A stretch of DNA of 64,000 nucleotides from Gluconobacter thailandicus F149-1 = NBRC 100600 (GCF_000964465.1 NZ_BANH01000009.1:1-64000), one strand, 5' to 3'. Shown: positions 21,210 through 29,772, numbered from the stretch's first letter. The notes: a model not told the origin generated them from the sequence alone. Made by a program: numbers and translations.

Positions 21210-21877
21210 AACATATAACACGCTAACAGAGCGTTTCGACACTTGTGCAGAGGCGGTTGTCTAGCCGCCATGCAGCAAGATCCTTCTGTATCCACAGCAA
21301 AAGCGATCCAGCCTTGCGGCATCATCTTTCTCAATGACGGCGCAAGGCTTTCCATTTTCTGACAGAACTGCGGACAACAGCCTCATATTTTCCGGAAATA
21401 CGGCCCTATTTTGAAGGTTGCCTCATGGTCCCCGGATGCCATCCTGTTATTCTATCACAGCGCAACAGCATCAGCGCATAGCGGATGCGCATAGCGGATG
21501 CGCATGACATCAGAACGCCGCCTGAGCAGCCCTCAGGCGACTATCAAATCGCAATAAAAAATTCAGGCATAACGGTAATAAAAACCTGCATTCCTCTTAA
21601 CGGAATTGCCTGATTTCGAAACAAAAATAATGAACCAATCACTGATTATAACAAAATCGTGAACTCATCCTGAAAACCAAAGACATCTTAAGACACAAAA
21701 TAATGATGTTCTTTCAATAAGTTAACATAATTAAATTGTTAATTTTCTATCAATTTTGATGTTAATTTTTTCCTTGCACAAGAATCGTTACAGGGCATAG
21801 GTTGAAAATTATATTTTCGGGAAAGATCGTTATTGTGATCGCCATTTCCGTTAATGAAAATGCCATGGAGATCAAAA
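21210..21877. other. Long AT-rich upstream region of the Hint-domain gene
   Basis: About 670 bases without a credible gene. Two and a half copies of a 13-base repeat lie at 21474-21505. From 21540 the DNA becomes very AT-rich, with three GTTAA copies between 21720 and 21770. TTGCAC (21774-21779) with ATAGGT 17 bases on could be a promoter. The composition differs from the surrounding genes and may mark acquired DNA or a silenced promoter. Confidence 0.4.
21474..21505. repeat. Short tandem repeat, 13-base unit, 2.5 copies
   Basis: GCGCATAGCGGAT occurs twice in a row followed by GCGCAT. Each unit contains the palindrome GCGC. No gene is nearby on either side for about 260 bases. Confidence 0.7.
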
Positions 21878-23599
21878 ATGACAGCCTCATTAGTAAGCGT
21901 AAATGCAGGAGTCGCTACGGTCTATAGCTCTGGCGACCTCTCTTCTTTGGCTGGTCTTTCTGCACTTAGTTCTATTGTTATAACAAAAAATAATAGTACC
22001 CCTTCCGGGGATAATGTTGTCGTTGATCTGACAACTGGCCTCGCAGGAGTTCAGGCTCTCTCATCCGTTACTGTCCAGAATGGCGCCACAGCCAAGATCG
22101 GTGGTGGACTACTGAACGCTGGCGTCGGAACGTCAGTCACCGTGAATGGTGGTATTCTTGATGTTCAGGGCGGCCTCATTGGCGCCAAGGTTCTGAATGG
22201 CATTACGGTAGGACCCGCAGGCGGCGAAGTTAAAATTGAAACTACCGGCCTGAGCGTAGGTGTACTTAATCTTCCTATCAATTTTGTAGATGTGAGTGGA
22301 AATACTACGACAACAATTCCAAGTAATTTTGTAATGGATTTCCCAAGTGCTACATCCATTCCGGCTGTTTATAACTCAATAACAAATCAGACAACAATCG
22401 GTGATGGTGTAAGCTTACTGGGAATTGTCGGGGTAGGCCGCGAAATAACCCTGAGTGGAGACCCTTTCAATCTTAAATCCACAGGAACATACAATTTATT
22501 AGCGGGCGGATACACCAAGACTTTCACCCAATCTGACGGGAGCGGTGGTGTCATCACCTGTTATCTCGCAGGCAGCATGATCCAGACACCCGACGGAGAA
22601 AAAGCCGTCGAAACCCTTAAGATCGGTGATCTGGTCAAAACCTACGTAAACGGGCAGGAAAGTGCGGCTTCTCTGGTGTGGGCGGGCACGGCACATGTCA
22701 CCGTTAATCCAGCCCTTCCAGATGATGCAGCCGGCTATCCGGTCCGGATTATCAAGGACGCCATTGCAACTGGCGTTCCTTCTCAGGACCTTCTTGTTAC
22801 GGCAGAACACTGCCTTTTCCTGAACGGCGCCTTCACTCCTGTGCGTATGCTCGTCAATGGAAAATCTATTTTCTATGACCGCAGTATTACCAACTACGAT
22901 TACTTCCACATCGAGACCAAAAATCATTCCATCATTATGGCAAATGGCCTGCTGACGGAAACATATTTGGACACTGGAAACCGGTACAGCTTCCGCCAGG
23001 AAGGAACAGTGGTCAGGCTAGGCGGCAAAGTTCGGAGTTGGGATACGGATGCAGCAGCCCCGCTTGCTGTGGCGCAGGATGACGTTCAGCCGCTGTACCA
23101 TCAGATCTGCGAACGACTGGGTCTTCTGGGCTGTTCCATGGATGAGCACCCCCCATCCCTCATCACAGACCCTGACTTCCATCTCATCACTGATACCGGT
23201 CTGATCCTGCAAAAAACCCGCGAAGCAGGTGGGCGCAGCATGTTCATGATTCCTGCGTCCGTCAGATCCGTCCGTCTGGTGTCCCGGGCAAACTCCCCCC
23301 ATGAGACAATCGGGCCCTTTATGAATGACAGGCGCAAACTTGGGATCTATGTGGGGGATATTACATTCTACGACTCAGGACGTTCACTCTGCCTGACAGC
23401 ACAGAACGATGAGCGCGCCCAGAATGGTTGGTATGCCCGGGAAGCCGGTGGCTTCAGATGGACAAATGGTGACGCATTGCTCGTCCTCGACAACAGGCTG
23501 CCAAACAGCCTGGGTATGCTCGCCATCGAAGTTGTGGCGGGAGGACCTTACCTGCCCGACACCGCGCAGACAGAAGAACGGATCACACTGTCTGCTTAA
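21878..23599 (+). CDS. Hint (hedgehog/intein) domain protein, probable surface or secreted protein
   Basis: 573 residues; the ATG at 21878 follows GGAG. Residues 1-225 are rich in Gly, Ser, Thr, Val and Asn with short irregular repeats (GGGLLNAGVG, GGILDVQGG), as in beta-helical exported proteins. A Hint domain follows. The nucleophile position is C228 in ITCYLAGSMIQTPDG, the block-B motif is TAEHCLF near 308-314, and the last block is about 343-368 (HIETKNHSIIMANGLL and following). Such domains cleave or ligate their own backbone. About 200 residues follow, with RSVRLVSRANSPHE and DDRRKLGIYVG-like segments seen in other acetic acid bacterial Hint proteins. No classical signal peptide is present, so export would need another route. 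Function beyond autoprocessing is unknown. Confidence 0.82.
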   Translation: MTASLVSVNAGVATVYSSGDLSSLAGLSALSSIVITKNNSTPSGDNVVVDLTTGLAGVQALSSVTVQNGATAKIGGGLLNAGVGTSVTVNGGILDVQGGLIGAKVLNGITVGPAGGEVKIETTGLSVGVLNLPINFVDVSGNTTTTIPSNFVMDFPSATSIPAVYNSITNQTTIGDGVSLLGIVGVGREITLSGDPFNLKSTGTYNLLAGGYTKTFTQSDGSGGVITCYLAGSMIQTPDGEKAVETLKIGDLVKTYVNGQESAASLVWAGTAHVTVNPALPDDAAGYPVRIIKDAIATGVPSQDLLVTAEHCLFLNGAFTPVRMLVNGKSIFYDRSITNYDYFHIETKNHSIIMANGLLTETYLDTGNRYSFRQEGTVVRLGGKVRSWDTDAAAPLAVAQDDVQPLYHQICERLGLLGCSMDEHPPSLITDPDFHLITDTGLILQKTREAGGRSMFMIPASVRSVRLVSRANSPHETIGPFMNDRRKLGIYVGDITFYDSGRSLCLTAQNDERAQNGWYAREAGGFRWTNGDALLVLDNRLPNSLGMLAIEVVAGGPYLPDTAQTEERITLSA

Positions 23600-23617
23600 T
23601 CTGGCATTGCCATTCAA

Positions 23618-23653
23618 AATTGCCGGAGGTTCCTGTCCTCCGGCAATTGTTTT
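23618..23653. terminator. Bidirectional intrinsic terminator between Hint gene and OYE gene
   Basis: AATTGCCGGAG, a nine-base loop, then CTCCGGCAATT followed by GTTTTC on the plus strand. It lies just after the Hint gene and just before the end of the convergent reductase gene. Confidence 0.8.
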
Positions 23654-23656
23654 CAA

Positions 23657-24730
23657 TCATTCTGCAAACGGATAATCCGTATACCCGTGCTCTCCCCGGC
23701 TATACCAGGTTGCCATCTCGTCAGGCTGCAAAGGCAGGTTTTTTGCAAAGCGCGTTGGAAGGTCAGGATTCGAAATGAATTTACGGCCGAAGGCAATTGC
23801 ATCCGCGTGGTGCTGCTGAACCGCTTCCTGCGCAGCTTCGAACGTGTAGTCCTGATTAAGAATTAGCGGTCGACGGAACACCTTGCGGATTTCCGGAGAA
23901 AGCTTCGGCTGATCCGTGCTCCCAAAAGTTCCATTCAAACCCGGCTCACGGAGTTCCAGCCACGCCACACCTTGACGCTCCAGTTCGGATGCAGCGGGAA
24001 TGAATACCGTTTCGGGAGCAGAGTCCATGCAGCCCTGAGTGTCTCCATTCGGAGAGAGCCTAACACCGGTCTTTTCTGCACCAATGGTCGCAATAATACG
24101 CTCCACCACCTGCGAGAGAAACCGAATTCTGTTTTCGGGAGAGCCACCATACTCGTCTGTGCGGTGGTTCGTTCCATCTTTCAGGAATTCATCGATCAGA
24201 TACCCATTGGCAGCATGAAGCTGAATGCCATCAAAACCCGCTTTGATCGCATTCCGGGATGCCGTTTCATAATCGGCCAATATCCGCGGAATTTCATCGA
24301 GTTGTAGTGCCCTTGCCTGCTCATATGGCACCTTCCCGTCATAGGTGTGTGCTTGACCGGGAGCCGTCGTGGCGGACGGAGCAACCGGTTGTAGCCCCGT
24401 CACTGACGAATGAACCATCCGGCCCATATGCCAGAGCTGACAGACAATGCGCCCGCCCTTGTCATGAACAGCCTTTGTAATTGGCTTCCAGGCTTCAACC
24501 TGTTCATCGGACCAGATCCCCGGTGCATAGGGCCACCCTAATCCTTCCCGAGAAATACCAGTCGCTTCCGTGATGATGAGTCCCGCGCCTGCGCGCTGCT
24601 CGTAATACTTTGCCATGATCGGCGTCGGAACCGCGTCACGACCAGCACGGGCACGCGTAAGGGGAGACATGAAAATGCGATTTTTGGCTGAAAAGTCACC
24701 TATTTCAATAGGATCGAAAAGATCGGCCAT
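23657..24730 (-). CDS. Old Yellow Enzyme family alkene reductase (NemA-like)
   Basis: FMN-dependent ene-reductase of 357 residues. It starts MADLFDPIEIGDFSAKNRI with AAGGAGT ahead; the open frame extends 10 codons upstream. The substrate-anion pair is in LHAANGYLIDEF (His and Asn), and the barrel signature NHRTDEYGGSPENRIRF is complete. These enzymes reduce electrophilic alkenes, quinones and nitro compounds with NAD(P)H. The gene diverges from an ArsR-family regulator across a long inverted repeat, so it is probably induced by reactive electrophiles or oxidants. Confidence 0.93.
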   Translation of the reverse strand: MADLFDPIEIGDFSAKNRIFMSPLTRARAGRDAVPTPIMAKYYEQRAGAGLIITEATGISREGLGWPYAPGIWSDEQVEAWKPITKAVHDKGGRIVCQLWHMGRMVHSSVTGLQPVAPSATTAPGQAHTYDGKVPYEQARALQLDEIPRILADYETASRNAIKAGFDGIQLHAANGYLIDEFLKDGTNHRTDEYGGSPENRIRFLSQVVERIIATIGAEKTGVRLSPNGDTQGCMDSAPETVFIPAASELERQGVAWLELREPGLNGTFGSTDQPKLSPEIRKVFRRPLILNQDYTFEAAQEAVQQHHADAIAFGRKFISNPDLPTRFAKNLPLQPDEMATWYSRGEHGYTDYPFAE

Positions 24731-24752
24731 GAAAGGGTACTCCTTGATCGAA

Positions 24753-24788
24753 ACTTCCATAGTTCGACAACGATCGAACCATAGAAGT
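24753..24788. promoter_or_regulatory. 36-bp inverted-repeat operator between the OYE and arsR genes
   Basis: Two 15-base arms around a 6-base centre match at 13 of 15 positions. The outer parts ACTTC/GAAGT and the inner parts GTTCGA/TCGAAC are exact. It sits in the middle of the 95-base divergent promoter, the expected place for the neighbouring ArsR dimer to control both genes. Confidence 0.75.
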
Positions 24789-24825
24789 GTTGCGTCAATT
24801 CTACAAGGAAGGGATAAGACGCCAT

Positions 24826-25158
24826 ATGCCCTGCCATGACTCGCCCGATCTTGAGAAACTTGATCTGATCACGGTCCTTCGGGCTTTGGCCGATCCCATA
24901 CGGCTGGACATCGTTCAGCGGCTTTATGGTCTGGGAGAGGCAAATTGTGCGGCCCTGATCGGATCTCGCCCCAAATCCAGCATGTCCCATCATTTTCAGG
25001 TCTTGCGGGAAAGCGGCATTCTGCACACCCGGATCGAGGGTGTGCAGCATCATAACTCACTGCGCCTGCAGGAACTGGAGGCCCGGTTCCCAGGCCTTAT
25101 GGCCTCCATCCTGGGCAACATTGAAGCCGGTCAGTTACGGCGCCAGACTTCTTCCTGA
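24826..25158 (+). CDS. ArsR-family winged-helix regulator
   Basis: 110-residue repressor-type protein: LITVLRALADPIRLDIVQRLYG, then the recognition region SRPKSSMSHHFQVLRESGIL. The usual metal-binding ELCVCDL motif of ArsR/SmtB sensors is absent; the matching place reads GLGEANCAALIGSR with one cysteine, so it more likely senses electrophiles or redox state through that cysteine. The start at 24826 has GGAAGGG 13 bases upstream. It diverges from the OYE gene and overlaps the end of tspO by 28 bases tail to tail. Confidence 0.9.
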   Translation: MPCHDSPDLEKLDLITVLRALADPIRLDIVQRLYGLGEANCAALIGSRPKSSMSHHFQVLRESGILHTRIEGVQHHNSLRLQELEARFPGLMASILGNIEAGQLRRQTSS

Positions 25159-25607
25159 ACGAATACGGCGAACGTCAGCCAGACAAAGAAGGGGATCTGA
25201 AGCTTTGCCGCACAGCGATCCACCTTCTTGGCGGTGCAGATTGACGCACCAGACGTCACAACCAGCCCGATGCAGATAGCCAGCCCGGCATCAAGCCGTC
25301 GCTTGCGGAAAACGGCGAACGGAAATCCTGCTACACCGGCGACACAGATAGCCCAGAGGGACAGCGCAAGCGTCCGCTTAAAGGACGACTCTGCCCGTAA
25401 CAGACGATACCCCGACCATGCCAGAAGACCGTCAAGCAATGTCCAGACGACAGCATAGACGGGAGCCGGGGGCGAAAACGCGGGTTTGTTCAGATGGTGA
25501 AACCAGCGCCGCGTTGAACCCTCTTCGGCAGGGCTAACTTCCCGCCCAAAATACTGTGCGCCGAAAACGGTTGCCGTTGCCAGAGCGGCGTCAATGATGC
25601 GTCCCAT
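25131..25607 (-). CDS. tspO: TspO/MBR-family membrane protein
   Basis: 158 residues with about five transmembrane helices. The family's tryptophan/proline signature is seen in RRWFHHLNKPAFSPPAPVYA followed by VVWTLLDGLLAWSGYRLL. TspO proteins bind porphyrins and tetrapyrroles and influence oxygen-dependent regulation in alphaproteobacteria. The C-terminal third is less typical: the usual WxxWNxN region is not evident, and it ends VFVQEEVWRRN. AGGACAG precedes the ATG. Confidence 0.75.
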   Translation of the reverse strand: MGRIIDAALATATVFGAQYFGREVSPAEEGSTRRWFHHLNKPAFSPPAPVYAVVWTLLDGLLAWSGYRLLRAESSFKRTLALSLWAICVAGVAGFPFAVFRKRRLDAGLAICIGLVVTSGASICTAKKVDRCAAKLQIPFFVWLTFAVFVQEEVWRRN

Positions 25608-25661
25608 GATCTCTGTCCTGATATGATCTCACCCATGGAAACGCATCAGCGTCTGGAATGT

Positions 25662-26030
25662 TCAGGGTGCGCTGGCAGCAGACCCGAAATCCAGTTCGGC
25701 CACCACTTTTCCGGCATCCGGATTCCACAACAGAACCCGCTCAGAGCCCGGTCGACCAAGTGTCACGGCCATCATCCCGTCACCACGCGCTGTCACGTTG
25801 GTGATATGCTCCCCTTCAGCCAACGGCAGAGCCAGACGGGTAAAACCGTTTGTCAATGAGGTTTCCACGGTGACACCATGATGAGGATGCATCATCCGAT
25901 GCGCGATCACACCGATCATGACCGCCACGCCTGCAACAATCATGACACCCATAATGATGACGGCTGCAAACAACGCTTTTGACGTCCCTGACTCGCTGCC
26001 CGTCCGATCCTCGGCTAAACCCTGATTCAT
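25662..26030 (-). CDS. Small membrane-anchored protein of unknown function (DUF6476-like)
   Basis: 122 residues: a polar N-terminus, one transmembrane helix (about 20-45, ALFAAVIIMGVMIVAGVAVM), then a His-rich turn HRMMHPHHG. A soluble domain rich in beta-strand follows, with NVTARGDGMMAVTLGRPG and LLWNPDAGKVVAELDF. Its placement next to an RluA-type pseudouridine synthase and size fit the DUF6476 family as I recall it. The ATG has AGGA ahead and shares two bases with the ATG of the divergent synthase gene. No function can be given. Confidence 0.7.
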   Translation of the reverse strand: MNQGLAEDRTGSESGTSKALFAAVIIMGVMIVAGVAVMIGVIAHRMMHPHHGVTVETSLTNGFTRLALPLAEGEHITNVTARGDGMMAVTLGRPGSERVLLWNPDAGKVVAELDFGSAASAP

Positions 26031-27015
26031 GTCAGATCCTGAAACCCCGTTCCGCCTTGTTGTTGATGCCAGTCTGGCAGGCCAGCGCGTAGATCGCGCC
26101 CTCGCTGACGCCATCGGCACGATTTCCCGCTCCCGGGTCAAGACCCTTATCGAAGAGGGCCATCTGACCCGGAACGGGCAGGCTGTCCGTGAACCGGCCG
26201 ATATTCTGCGCGAAGGAATGGATCTGGTCCTTTCCTTTCCCGCCCCCCTGCCGGCACGCCCGATGGCAGAGGACCTGCCCCTTACCATTCTCTATGAAGA
26301 CCGGGATCTGATCGTTCTGGACAAACAGGCCGGCCTCGTCACGCACCCGGCTCCCGGCAATGAAACCGGGACCCTCGTGAACGCCCTACTCGGACATTGC
26401 GGGGAGGGTTTTGAAGGCATCGGCGGTGAAAAACGGCCAGGAATCGTGCATCGGCTGGACAAGGACACGTCTGGGCTGATGGTCGTGGCGAAGAACGCCA
26501 TGGCCCATAACGCCCTGTCCGAAGCTTTCGCTGCGAGAGACATCGACCGGGCTTATATGGCTCTGGCATGGGGACTACTCCCGGCTTCAGGCGAATTCGA
26601 CGGTGCCATTGGTCGGGACAAGAAAGATCGCAAGCGCATGACGGTCGTACAGTCGGGTGGGAAGCCTGCGCTGACACGCTTCAAACTGCTGGAGCCCATT
26701 CACGCCAGTGTCTCCCTGATTGAATGCAAACTGGCTACCGGCCGAACACACCAGATTCGCGTCCATCTGTCTCAGGCAGGACATCCGCTTTTGGGAGACC
26801 CGGTTTACCTGCGTCGAATCCCTGCAGCAGCGCGTGGGTTGCCACAGGATGCAAAGGATGCTGCTCTTGATTTCCCTCGGCAGGCGCTCCATGCAGCTCG
26901 ACTCGGCTTCATCCACCCACGGACAAAAAAGCCGCTTTCCTTCGAAACTGCGCCTCCTCAGGATTTTCAGGACTTGAAAATGCGCCTGACAGGCTCAACC
27001 TCTAAAAGTTCTTGA
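26029..27015 (+). CDS. RluA/RluD-family rRNA pseudouridine synthase
   Basis: 328 residues. An N-terminal S4 RNA-binding domain (RVDRALADAIGTISRSRVKT, about 19-38) is followed by the catalytic domain with the aspartate in HRLDKDTSGLMVVAKN. A TGRTHQIRVHLSQAGHPLLG segment completes the RluA signature. The S4 domain favours the RluD type (23S rRNA positions 1911/1915/1917), but RluC cannot be ruled out. It precedes rpoH in the same direction. The start codon overlaps that of the divergent gene, and no clear ribosome site is seen, so translation may begin on a leaderless or very short leader message. Confidence 0.9.
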   Translation: MSDPETPFRLVVDASLAGQRVDRALADAIGTISRSRVKTLIEEGHLTRNGQAVREPADILREGMDLVLSFPAPLPARPMAEDLPLTILYEDRDLIVLDKQAGLVTHPAPGNETGTLVNALLGHCGEGFEGIGGEKRPGIVHRLDKDTSGLMVVAKNAMAHNALSEAFAARDIDRAYMALAWGLLPASGEFDGAIGRDKKDRKRMTVVQSGGKPALTRFKLLEPIHASVSLIECKLATGRTHQIRVHLSQAGHPLLGDPVYLRRIPAAARGLPQDAKDAALDFPRQALHAARLGFIHPRTKKPLSFETAPPQDFQDLKMRLTGSTSKSS

Positions 27016-27040
27016 CCTTTTCGGCTCAGCCTGTCATAAA
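27012..27040 (+). promoter_or_regulatory. Candidate rpoH promoter
   Basis: TTGACC, a 17-base spacer and CATAAA, overlapping the stop codon region of the pseudouridine synthase gene. It would give a leader of about 195 bases before the rpoH start codon. The -10 match is moderate. Confidence 0.4.
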
Positions 27041-27187
27041 CACTCCTATCCGACGAGCTGACGCGCCGCCGGAACGGATCGTACCACCGTGCACTGCCCA
27101 GTTTGGGGGTAAGCGGCTGGGGACGTGATAGTCCTTCCCAATGCGTCACCTGGGTGTGAGGAACCTTCCTGCCGCCAGTTCGTATGA

Positions 27188-27239
27188 GTCTTCATCCTCA
27201 TCGGGCAAGGCAACACCCCGGGCGAAAGGAGTCGAAGAC
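27188..27239 (+). promoter_or_regulatory. Potential SD-sequestering hairpin in the rpoH leader (thermosensor-like)
   Basis: GTCTTC (27188-27193) can pair with GAAGAC (27234-27239), TCCT (27195-27198) with the Shine-Dalgarno bases AGGA (27227-27230), and CGGG (27202-27205) with CCCG (27217-27220). The helices are separated by small internal loops, and the base of the stem ends one base before the ATG. Such an interrupted helix covering the ribosome site is the usual design of an RNA thermometer. The fold was worked out by eye. Confidence 0.45.
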
Positions 27240-27240
27240 C

Positions 27241-28134
27241 ATGGCATCTCCAGCTGTCATCTCAGTGGGTCCCGAAAGCAACCTTACCCGTTACCTTCAG
27301 GAAATCCGCAAATTCCCCCTTCTGACGCCACAGGAAGAGCTTGATCTCTCCCGTGCCTGGCGCAAGAACGAAGACACCAGTGCCGCACACCGACTGGTCA
27401 CCTCTCACCTCCGTCTCGTTGCCAAGATTGCCATGGGCTATCGCGGCTACGGTCTCCCTGTGAATGAACTGATCAGCGAAGGCAACATCGGCATGATGCA
27501 GGCCGTCCGCCGCTTCGATCCGGAGCGCGGCTTCCGACTTGCAACCTACGCCATGTGGTGGATCCGCGCCGCCATGCAGGAATACATCCTGCATAGCTGG
27601 TCACTGGTGAAAATGGGCACGACCGCCTCGCAGAAGAAACTGTTCTTCAATCTGCGTCGCCTGAAAGGGCAGATGCAGGCCATTGACGACGGTGATCTGA
27701 AACCTGAGCAGGTCAATTCCATCGCCACGACTCTCGGTGTTCCCGAGCAGGATGTGGTGTCCATGAACCAGCGTCTTGCCGCACCGGATCACAGTCTGAA
27801 TGCTCCCCTCCGCATTGATGGCGAAGGTGAGTGGCAGGACTGGCTGGTAGACGACACCGAAAACCAGGAGCAGACCTATGCTGCTTCCGAGGAATTCAGT
27901 GGACGGAAAGCACTGCTCGATCAGGCCATGATGACCCTGAATGAACGCGAACGTCACATTCTGGCAGAACGTCGCCTGAAGGAAGAACCATCAACGCTCG
28001 AGGATCTGTCTCACCACTACAATGTCTCCCGTGAGCGGATCCGTCAGATTGAAGCCCGTGCGATGGAAAAGCTGCAGAAAGCAATGGCTTCTGAAGTTGA
28101 ACATCGCCGCCGTGAGAACGGCCTTCAGAACTGA
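27241..28134 (+). CDS. rpoH: RNA polymerase heat-shock sigma factor RpoH (sigma-32)
   Basis: 297-residue sigma factor directing transcription of chaperone and protease genes. Region 2 contains LISEGNIGMMQAVRRFDPERGFRLATYAMWWIRAAM split across about 77-112. The RpoH-specific box QKKLFFNLR is at 131-139. Region 4.2 has VSRERIRQIEARAMEKLQ near the C-terminus. The ATG at 27241 follows AAAGGAGT at good distance, and the open frame upstream of it is not protein-like. A leader hairpin may control translation. A strong terminator follows at 28160. Confidence 0.96.
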   Translation: MASPAVISVGPESNLTRYLQEIRKFPLLTPQEELDLSRAWRKNEDTSAAHRLVTSHLRLVAKIAMGYRGYGLPVNELISEGNIGMMQAVRRFDPERGFRLATYAMWWIRAAMQEYILHSWSLVKMGTTASQKKLFFNLRRLKGQMQAIDDGDLKPEQVNSIATTLGVPEQDVVSMNQRLAAPDHSLNAPLRIDGEGEWQDWLVDDTENQEQTYAASEEFSGRKALLDQAMMTLNERERHILAERRLKEEPSTLEDLSHHYNVSRERIRQIEARAMEKLQKAMASEVEHRRRENGLQN

Positions 28135-28159
28135 TCATCCATTTTTTCCAACAAAAGGG

Positions 28160-28191
28160 GGCTGCCAGCATGATGCTTGGCAGCCTTTTTT
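28160..28191 (+). terminator. Intrinsic terminator after rpoH
   Basis: GGCTGCCA, a ten-base loop, TGGCAGCC and six T residues, starting 26 bases after the rpoH stop codon. Confidence 0.9.
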
Positions 28192-28335
28192 GTAGACGGC
28201 TTTCTGAAGTTCCCTAACAAAATGTTTTCTCAAACCGGAACAAGATACGCTTTCCTGACGATTACAAATAAATATATAAAGAAATGATATCGCTGATAAA
28301 CTTGTAGCCAGACATCGTATTGGCAATTCCGATTT

Positions 28336-29772
28336 ATGTTTGAGCGTCACAAAACACTTGTACTGAATTTTGTTCTGCTCTCGTTTATTTTTGTCAGCAG
28401 GTTTCAGACCTTTGGCAATCCTCTCATCCATGTTGATGAAGAATTTTACCTTTTCGGTGGAGGGCGCCTCCTCCACGGCGATCTACCCTACCTGCAGGTC
28501 TGGGACAGAAAGCCGTTCGGGATCTTTCTCCTTTACGCTTTCTTCCATCTCTTCGGCTCTTACAGAATTCTCGCCTATCAAACAGGCGCAATGGCAGCCG
28601 TATGGGGAACCGCATGGCTTCTGTTTCGCATGGGTCAGACCATTGCTCCTGCGGCAGGCGCTTTCATGTCAGCCCTTCTCTATGTGGCACTTCTGAACCT
28701 CTCACAGGGTGAAGGCGGGCAGACACCCGTTTTTTACAACCTTCCTGTAGCCGCAGCAGTCGCTCTCGTTCTTCAGGCCCTCACCCACCCAGAGAGGAAG
28801 CATCAGGACAGTCGGCTTCTTCTGGCTATGCTCCTGTTCGGCCTTGCCATGCAGCTAAAATATACCGTGGTGTTTGAAGGTATTTTTGTCGGGCTGTATA
28901 GCGTCGCTCGCATCGGGCTCACATACCGCTCTACGTCCAAAGCCATTCAGAAGGCCGCTCTGTTTGCGATTGCAGGCCTCCTGCCAACCCTTGCTGTCTT
29001 CTGCTTCTATGTGGCGATCGGGCATGGCTCAGCATGGATCTTTGCCAATCTTGAATCCATTTTCCTGCGAGGCCACGCACCTGACGAGGAAACCCGTCAC
29101 CTACAGTTGCGCATGCTGAGAGCTATCCTCCCTCTCATGGTAGGGCTCATCGCGACAGCAGCCCTCGCGTATCAAAAAATATCCCAACCTCAATATCTCT
29201 ATCTTACGCTCTGGTCCTGCGCCGCATGTCTGGGCATTCTCACTTTTGGGGGCTGGTATCCGCATTACGCGCTCCCTCTTGCCGCTCCTCTGGCTCTGAC
29301 CTGCGCTCCTTTGTGGTACTGGAGAGCAGGTCGGGCATGGGTGCTTGCCCTGCTTTGCGCTGTTTCACTCACGGGCCAGTACAGTCTTCGAAAACATCGG
29401 CTTGAAAATGGAGACCAACAGACTTTTCAGGCGATGCTGAAGGTCATAAGCCAGAAGCCCGGTTGCGTCTTTATTTATCAGGGTCCGCCAGCGCTCTATG
29501 ACACACCTTACTGGTGCCCTCTGACAAACCATCCTTTTCCTGGGCATTTCCACGAAAAAATCGAAGCACATGCAACGGGCATGGACGTCATGCAGGAAAC
29601 CCGAAGGGTTCTCGCGGAAAAGCCAGCCTATATTGTGACGGAAGACCCTCTTCCGCTGCTGGAAAATTTTTCTATCCGAAATGAAATTTTCCGAGAAATC
29701 AGAGCGAGCTACACATCAGTTTATAGATTCCAGGGCCGGAACCATTCAATTTACATCTACCGCCACATCTGA
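28336..29772 (+). CDS. GT39/ArnT-like membrane glycosyltransferase
   Basis: 478-residue integral membrane protein with roughly ten hydrophobic helices and a soluble C-terminal part (from about 360). The first periplasmic loop carries the acidic pair in NPLIHVDEEFYLFGGGRLL, followed by GDLPYLQVWDRKPFGIFLLY, the typical opening of the PMT/ArnT superfamily. Such enzymes move a sugar from a polyprenyl-phosphate carrier to lipid A, protein or another envelope acceptor. It stands as a single gene; the acceptor is unknown. Confidence 0.8.
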   Translation: MFERHKTLVLNFVLLSFIFVSRFQTFGNPLIHVDEEFYLFGGGRLLHGDLPYLQVWDRKPFGIFLLYAFFHLFGSYRILAYQTGAMAAVWGTAWLLFRMGQTIAPAAGAFMSALLYVALLNLSQGEGGQTPVFYNLPVAAAVALVLQALTHPERKHQDSRLLLAMLLFGLAMQLKYTVVFEGIFVGLYSVARIGLTYRSTSKAIQKAALFAIAGLLPTLAVFCFYVAIGHGSAWIFANLESIFLRGHAPDEETRHLQLRMLRAILPLMVGLIATAALAYQKISQPQYLYLTLWSCAACLGILTFGGWYPHYALPLAAPLALTCAPLWYWRAGRAWVLALLCAVSLTGQYSLRKHRLENGDQQTFQAMLKVISQKPGCVFIYQGPPALYDTPYWCPLTNHPFPGHFHEKIEAHATGMDVMQETRRVLAEKPAYIVTEDPLPLLENFSIRNEIFREIRASYTSVYRFQGRNHSIYIYRHI

